Shown piece after piece: positions 59,101 to 64,000 of a stretch of DNA of 64,000 nucleotides. Positions within the stretch are counted from its first letter, which is position 1, and the number at the start of each line of letters is the position of its first letter. Position numbers and translations under genes: made by a program. The stretch is from Ophioderma brevispina (Eukaryota > Echinodermata > Ophiuroidea > Amphilepidida > Ophiodermatidae), in assembly GCA_023653785.1 (NCBI GenBank), contig JAMKCH010005329.1:1-64000 (forward strand). Reading direction: 5' to 3'. Under the pieces are notes generated by a model that was not told the DNA's origin, made no database searches, and saw only the letters and a list, made by a program, of their open reading frames with translations.

Positions 59101-59486
59101 AACATTGCCATGTTTCCACATATACCAGGTGAATGTATCATGATCTTGGCATTCTATTCCATCTACTCAAGGATAACTAAAAGGTCTCCTTCTACAAACA
59201 CATAAGTTGTGGTGTTTACAAACACAGATCCCTCTGTTAACACCTGGTCTATTTAGATACCATAGCACTAACAACAATCAAGCTGTCTTTTGAAAGTGCG
59301 GACTCATTCTAATAACCAAAGTAAAAATGGAGAGACTTACAAAAGAATCACAACCTGCAAGAAAATCTGAAATGTTCAGGTGAAGCAAGTGCATTTATTT
59401 TTCTTACCACATTCTTTGGTTGATTGGGAAGGCCAACATAAAGTCCTTAAAATAATGTGTTCTCGGTGAAAGGACCAATTAAAACT
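59101..59486. other. No gene recognised
   Basis: Short unique stretch without a frame of note. Confidence 0.4.
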
Positions 59487-59490
59487 TTAA

Positions 59491-60451
59491 GGTGATACAT
59501 GCAAGAGCTAACAATGAAATAGAGGTAAAAATGATGTTCACTTTTTTATTAATTAGAAAAAGTAAAAATTTTAATCTTTTCAAATGCTTTTTCCCATTCA
59601 AATCCGGATTTTGCGTTACGAAATGGTGCAGCAATTAAAATGAAAACACTACATACAAAATTCAACCGAATTTGTAATTTTCCCTATCCTTTACGCGTAC
59701 TTATTATTATGTATTTTATTGTTTTGAGATGTAATTTACTATTTTTGTATGTTTCAGCTAACTAAAAGGCTTTTTTACCTGATTTTTTTCATAGATTGGG
59801 AGTGTTTATCAAATTAATTACTATTTATAACAATTAGTCTTTAAAAAATGATAATTTACCTAGATTTTAAGCAAAACTAGCATTTTCAGATTTAAACAAT
59901 GGGCTATTTCTGCCATTTTATGATTTCGCGTCATTTTAACCTTGCGCGCATCTTTTTTGGACTGCTAGACATCAGAGCTGCATGAAATTTTGGCATGGAT
60001 ATTCGTGGTATCTAGTTCTAAATCCAAATGAAGAGAATTTTTTTTTAAAATTTTGTTTAATTTTGGAAAAAAGATCCAATTTTCCCGCCAAAATGTTAAT
60101 TTTTGGGCGGGAAAATGAGTTTTTATGATTTTGGTGAGCTTTTTAACCTACTGCGTTCTATTTTTAAGAAAAAGCTCTTCATTTGAGTTAAAAGGTAGGT
60201 ATAACCCTATGTAAAATCCAAATTTTCATGCCTTTCTGATAATTGGAAGTTTGCAAAAAACTCCGTGCAAATATCGTGTTTTAAAAGGTGTTTAAAATCC
60301 AATATGGCCGCCGTTACCATAGCAACGGGTTTCCCGCATATTATTTTTCAACCAATTTTTTACTGTGTTTTACCCAGGTATCAATTTGACCAATTATGAA
60401 TATGATAGGACACATATTTAAAAAAGTCACCTATCTCTTGCATGTATCACC
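59491..60451. mobile_element. TTAA-flanked MITE, 961 bp
   Basis: A perfect 17-bp inverted repeat, GGTGATACATGCAAGAG, forms both ends (59491-59507 and inverted 60435-60451). TTAA lies directly outside at 59487-59490 and 60452-60455. The inside is AT-rich with GGGCGGGAAAATGAG and CAATATGGCCGCCGTTACC blocks and has no long frame. A TTAA site suggests piggyBac-type mobilisation; the terminal sequence does not allow a firm family assignment. Confidence 0.85.
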
Positions 60452-60455
60452 TTAA

Positions 60456-61353
60456 ATAACCAAGATAATGATAAATTTTGACATTTTGCAACAAATATTT
60501 AATAACAGAATGTAAAGCTGGGTTCAGTCTACAGTGGGGTAAATTCTTAATGGCAACACTTGAGATTTTTCATACCCAAAAATAAACATGAAGGGAAGAG
60601 AGTTAACAAAAAAATACATGTTGATCCTCAACAAAAATGTCTTCTATCATACCTGTTTTTTACAACAATCCTGATCTTTGATCACAAATATTATTAACAC
60701 AATATTTTTACAAAAACAGAACCTTCCCAGCACTGCTGTACTTTTTTCACAAAACAAAAATATTTTCTTTAAATATCCACAGTAAAACCATTTTACACAA
60801 TCAAATTTTGCACTTGAGAAAATTGCTAAATGGTGAATTTACAAGGTATTCACTTTCCAAAAGGCATACAAGGGTTATGGGGTTTACCAATATATTCAAA
60901 TGTTACCTCCCCCCCCCTTCCATCCACCCAAATCATCAAAGAGCACAGTACTACATGTTTTAGCATTCCATTTAGTTAGTTAAAAGAGTATGTATGGCTC
61001 AAGAGATTTTTTAAACACAAACACCACAAAGTGACCCTCCTTCCATATCACTTACTCCCCCCTATCCCATTCCAAATCCTTTGGACACGATTTGGGGGGG
61101 GGGGGGGAAAAAGGTTGACATAGGATAATTTCCAAGAAAAATTCAAGAATTTGGCTAATAAAACTCAAATTTAAACAGATATTTCTCTTTGATTGCTACA
61201 TGTAGCTCAGGTGTTAATCCATCTTGCACCTGTTGGAACAATAGCTTTAAATACCTCTCCAGATAACAAAAGCAATGGAATGTGAGTTCCAAGATATCAC
61301 CTGAACAGGTGCTTTTAAAATCAGAGCCAAATGCATTAGAGGTGCAAAATGTA
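60456..61353. other. No gene recognised
   Basis: AT-rich; a C9 run near 60909 and a G14 run near 61094. No frame of note. Confidence 0.5.
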
Positions 61354-61356
61354 TTA

Positions 61357-61784
61357 CACTGGTTAACTGAAAACGTCTGAATTTAGGCAAGGGCTGAATT
61401 TTAATCACTCATAACAATGAGGAATTATCTATTGTTACTTCTACAAGTTCAGACTAAATTCAGAACAAAGTCAGACCTTGCACCCAAAATCTGCATTGTA
61501 TAAAAGCAATCAACTGCTCAACAGGATTATAGATATGGGGTTTGGCACAATAGGACAAGTAGATTACAATACTTGAGGTTTGTGTAAGATCAATAGGCAG
61601 CACTTTATGTTGTTTATCATTGGCTCTTTGTAATTTATTGATTTTGTTCTGGGTGGCAAAGCACTTAACTTTGGGTGGGCAAAGTGTCTGAATGTGGGTC
61701 TGAATTTAAGCTTAATTCCCTATTCATGCAGCCTTTCTAAATTCAGACCTTTTGCCCAAATTCAGACACTTTCGGTTACCAGTG
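61357..61784. mobile_element. MITE with 47-bp inverted ends and TTA duplication
   Basis: The left end CACTGGTTAACTGAAAACGT and the inverted right end CACTGGTAACCGAAAGTGT continue as imperfect inverted copies for about 47 bp, both including TCTGAATTT twice. The flanks are TTA at 61354-61356 and 61785-61787. A 3-bp TWA duplication suggests PIF/Harbinger; no transposase is encoded. Confidence 0.75.
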
Positions 61785-61787
61785 TTA

Positions 61788-63546
61788 GGGCAGTGAGTCA
61801 TACCCCTCACTAGCATTTTTTTAAAAACTGAAGTACATTGAAATACACTATCAACTGGATTAAATTAGCCAGGAAATTTCGCTTTAAACTTTCAACTTGT
61901 TTCCAAATAATGGTGACTGATTGGAACATGGTGTACAGTAAAATTAATTTTTATCTGATATTTTTACCACACTCATCCTTTAAATATGCATTGTGACCAA
62001 CTTGTGTATTCTAGCTTGTAGGTGGCAAGTTTTTGCTACCGTATTTACTCAAAATAAGCCAAATTTTACACGCCCCAAAATGATGCCTAATTGCCGACTC
62101 CTGGCAGCTGCCATTGTTACTTATATCACTGTATTAAAGAGAAGAAGTCCTTTTTAAAGTGGAGAATAGTTTTTGAGTAAATCTGCACCATGTCATATGG
62201 GAAATTCTGTCGCAATAATATTGCAAGTGGCGATATCACCTGTTCTTAACAGATCCAGCAAATGCAGTAACCTACAAAAAGTTTATCGAACTATGTTGAT
62301 GTGACAATTTCCTAAGTGATTTGATAAAAAAACGATTGAGGGCCAAAAGCCCTCTACTAAGAAACTGACTTCCGGCAACCACCCTGAAAATAGAATTAAA
62401 ACTCTGGAGCTTCCAAAAAACAAGCTAAGAGGTTGTACGCAGTCCTCAAGATGTCGGCAATTAAGCTCCGGGACTATATTTCCTTTTTCCCCACCCTCAA
62501 TCCCACCTCTCATCCACACATCTAGGTATACCCACGATCACACCAGTGGTCACAACACACAACTAACATACATATTAACCATCACTTGTGGCAGACATCA
62601 AGTCATTTCCACCGACTGCAAAACATTCTGTACATGGTTCATTAAATGAACATTATGAATAGAAAAAAAATGCCGCCCAAAAAAATGTAGTAGTGAAAAC
62701 TCTTCAATTGTATTAATCTTTCAAAATACTAACATATTGGTCAATTATGGCACAGATCACATTTATAAACAAACACACACAGAAACTGGATATAACCACA
62801 TCAAAAAATACCCGACAAAACTGTTTCGTACTAAATTTGGCAACACTTGTTAGTTATCGTGGAAAACCATTCATTCTATATATATAAAAAAGTCATTGAT
62901 TCTGGCAAAGTTCTACCAAGTCTTCAAGCCTATAAAATGTTCACATTGAGAGTTTGTATCACTTTTAAATGTGACACACATTTTCCCTCATTATTTATAT
63001 ATATATATATACACATATCGTTTGCTTCAAATATATCATTTGAAGTATAAACTTCCCCTTAAGAAACACTACCCAACAAAATGTTAACCATTTTAAGAAT
63101 TACTTTCTATAAGACCAGGGTTATAACTTCATCATCACACAATCTGGGCAACTTCCACAAATGTTTTCACCACCCAACCTGATATCATCATTTACAACAT
63201 GTATACAACATACCAAGCTGGGCAATGTTGTTCTGCGGATGTAGTCAAACTGTGTGATGCTGATGTTTGTTTCTTACAAAGGAATAAAATGGAAATGTAA
63301 CATCTAACTTGGTAGTTTGACATCTCAACAGCTTGCTACAAATTCACAACTTGCTACATTGTGATATTGACATGCTGCTGCAACTTCGTAACTTGCGGCA
63401 ATTTCACAATTTACTGTGCTGCAATCCTGACCTCTTGCAGCAAACTCACACCCTTTTTCAGACCTTGCTGACAATGTGTAACATGGACATTTGACAACTC
63501 TGGCAAATTGATGTCATTTTAAGGCACAACTCATCAGAGGGTCCTA
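61788..63546. other. No gene recognised
   Basis: Several short frames only. At 62039 a phrase TACCGTATTTACTCAAAATA resembles the end of a common animal interspersed repeat, but no second end was found. Words such as CTTGCTACA and TTGCTGCAA recur loosely at 63330-63440. Confidence 0.45.
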
Positions 63547-63613
63547 AATTTGCTGCAATGGTTAATTTGCTGCAAATGGTTAATTTGCTGCAAATGGTTA
63601 ATTTGCTGCAAAT
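63547..63613 (+). repeat. 18-19 bp tandem repeat, about four units
   Basis: The unit AATTTGCTGCAAATGGTT is repeated almost perfectly. The unit contains the palindrome-like TTTGCTGCAAA. Confidence 0.9.
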
Positions 63614-64000
63614 TAGGCCTAAAAATGTTGCATTGTTGTAACAGGCCTTATCATGACAATCAGTTTTGTACTGTGACAAGCAAAGATCGGGGGATCTAGT
63701 TTCCAGCAACTCATTCATTAGTAACTTTGCTACAAGAAATCAAGCTACCAAGTTTGGAACATGACATATTGCGTGTCCTTTCAAACATCTATAAGCTCTC
63801 CATACTCCCGCTATCACAAAGAAGCCTTTTTTCTCTTTAAGACAGCCCTCTAAGTCATCAGCAATGGTAAACCTTCTTTAAATGCCAAGCATACAAAAAT
63901 TTCAGTTGGTCACCTACTATAAAAAGTTTAACTCAATCCGTACCAAAACTACATTCTGCAAGGACAACTACACAAGCCTCTTGTAACTCAAATGAGACAC
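63614..64000. other. No gene recognised
   Basis: End of window. No feature supported. Confidence 0.45.

Noticed and set aside
62038..62110. Degraded interspersed repeat starting TACCGTATTTACTC
   Set aside because: It resembles a known animal repeat end from memory, but no second end or partner copy is present in the window.

Overview
The window is animal nuclear DNA: AT-rich, without operons or ribosome binding sites, packed with non-LTR retrotransposon fossils, short inverted-repeat transposons, microsatellites, and a few broken immunoglobulin-type receptor genes. The mix of RTE/CR1-like LINEs, many hAT-type MITEs, tRNA-derived modules and recurrent TAGGCCTA-like words suggests a marine invertebrate, perhaps an echinoderm or another deuterostome. 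That placement is an inference with low to moderate confidence. I see no intact conserved housekeeping gene.

Layout. 1-8.2 kb: a 555-bp hAT-type MITE with an 8-bp target duplication, a 2.4-kb hAT-like element, then a tandem array in which three copies of the same MITE alternate with two copies of an 850-bp spacer. 8.2-11.2 kb: an almost full-length but broken minus-strand LINE (endonuclease, reverse transcriptase, C-terminal domain). 11.4-12.7 kb: a duplicated tRNA-like (SINE-like) module. 13.6-15.4 kb: an unexplained inverted repeat and a GC-richer patch with coding-like ORFs. 15.4-21.6 kb: mostly featureless. 21.6-23.8 kb: another MITE, a reverse transcriptase scrap and a 1.2-kb satellite carrying GGATCC.

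24.2-40.8 kb is the most interesting part. Two arms of about 5 kb (24180-29085 and 35592-40606) are inverted copies around a 6.5-kb spacer. Each arm carries two members of one immunoglobulin-superfamily receptor family, called P and Q here (P' and Q' in the left arm). The best copy, Q (39402-40787), encodes a signal peptide, a V-like Ig domain, a second Ig-like domain, a Ser/Thr-rich stalk, a transmembrane helix and a cytoplasmic tail with five tyrosine motifs (YTDL three times, YDDV, YVNV) that resemble ITIM/SH2-docking sites. Between these motifs lies a 24-bp minisatellite that probably encodes an 8-residue repeat; its copy number is 4, 2, about 19 and about 16 in the four genes. P carries a MITE and an antisense LINE fragment in its tail, shared by both arms, so the insertions predate the inverted duplication. 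Fold-back elements separate P from Q in each arm. All copies carry frameshifts or stops, from pseudogenisation or from an indel-prone assembly.

40.8-64 kb holds no convincing gene. It contains more MITEs (hAT-type, TTAA-flanked, TTA-flanked), fold-back structures, tandem repeats, a 5'-truncated LINE interrupted by 32 Gs, and long AT-rich stretches that could be intergenic or intronic.
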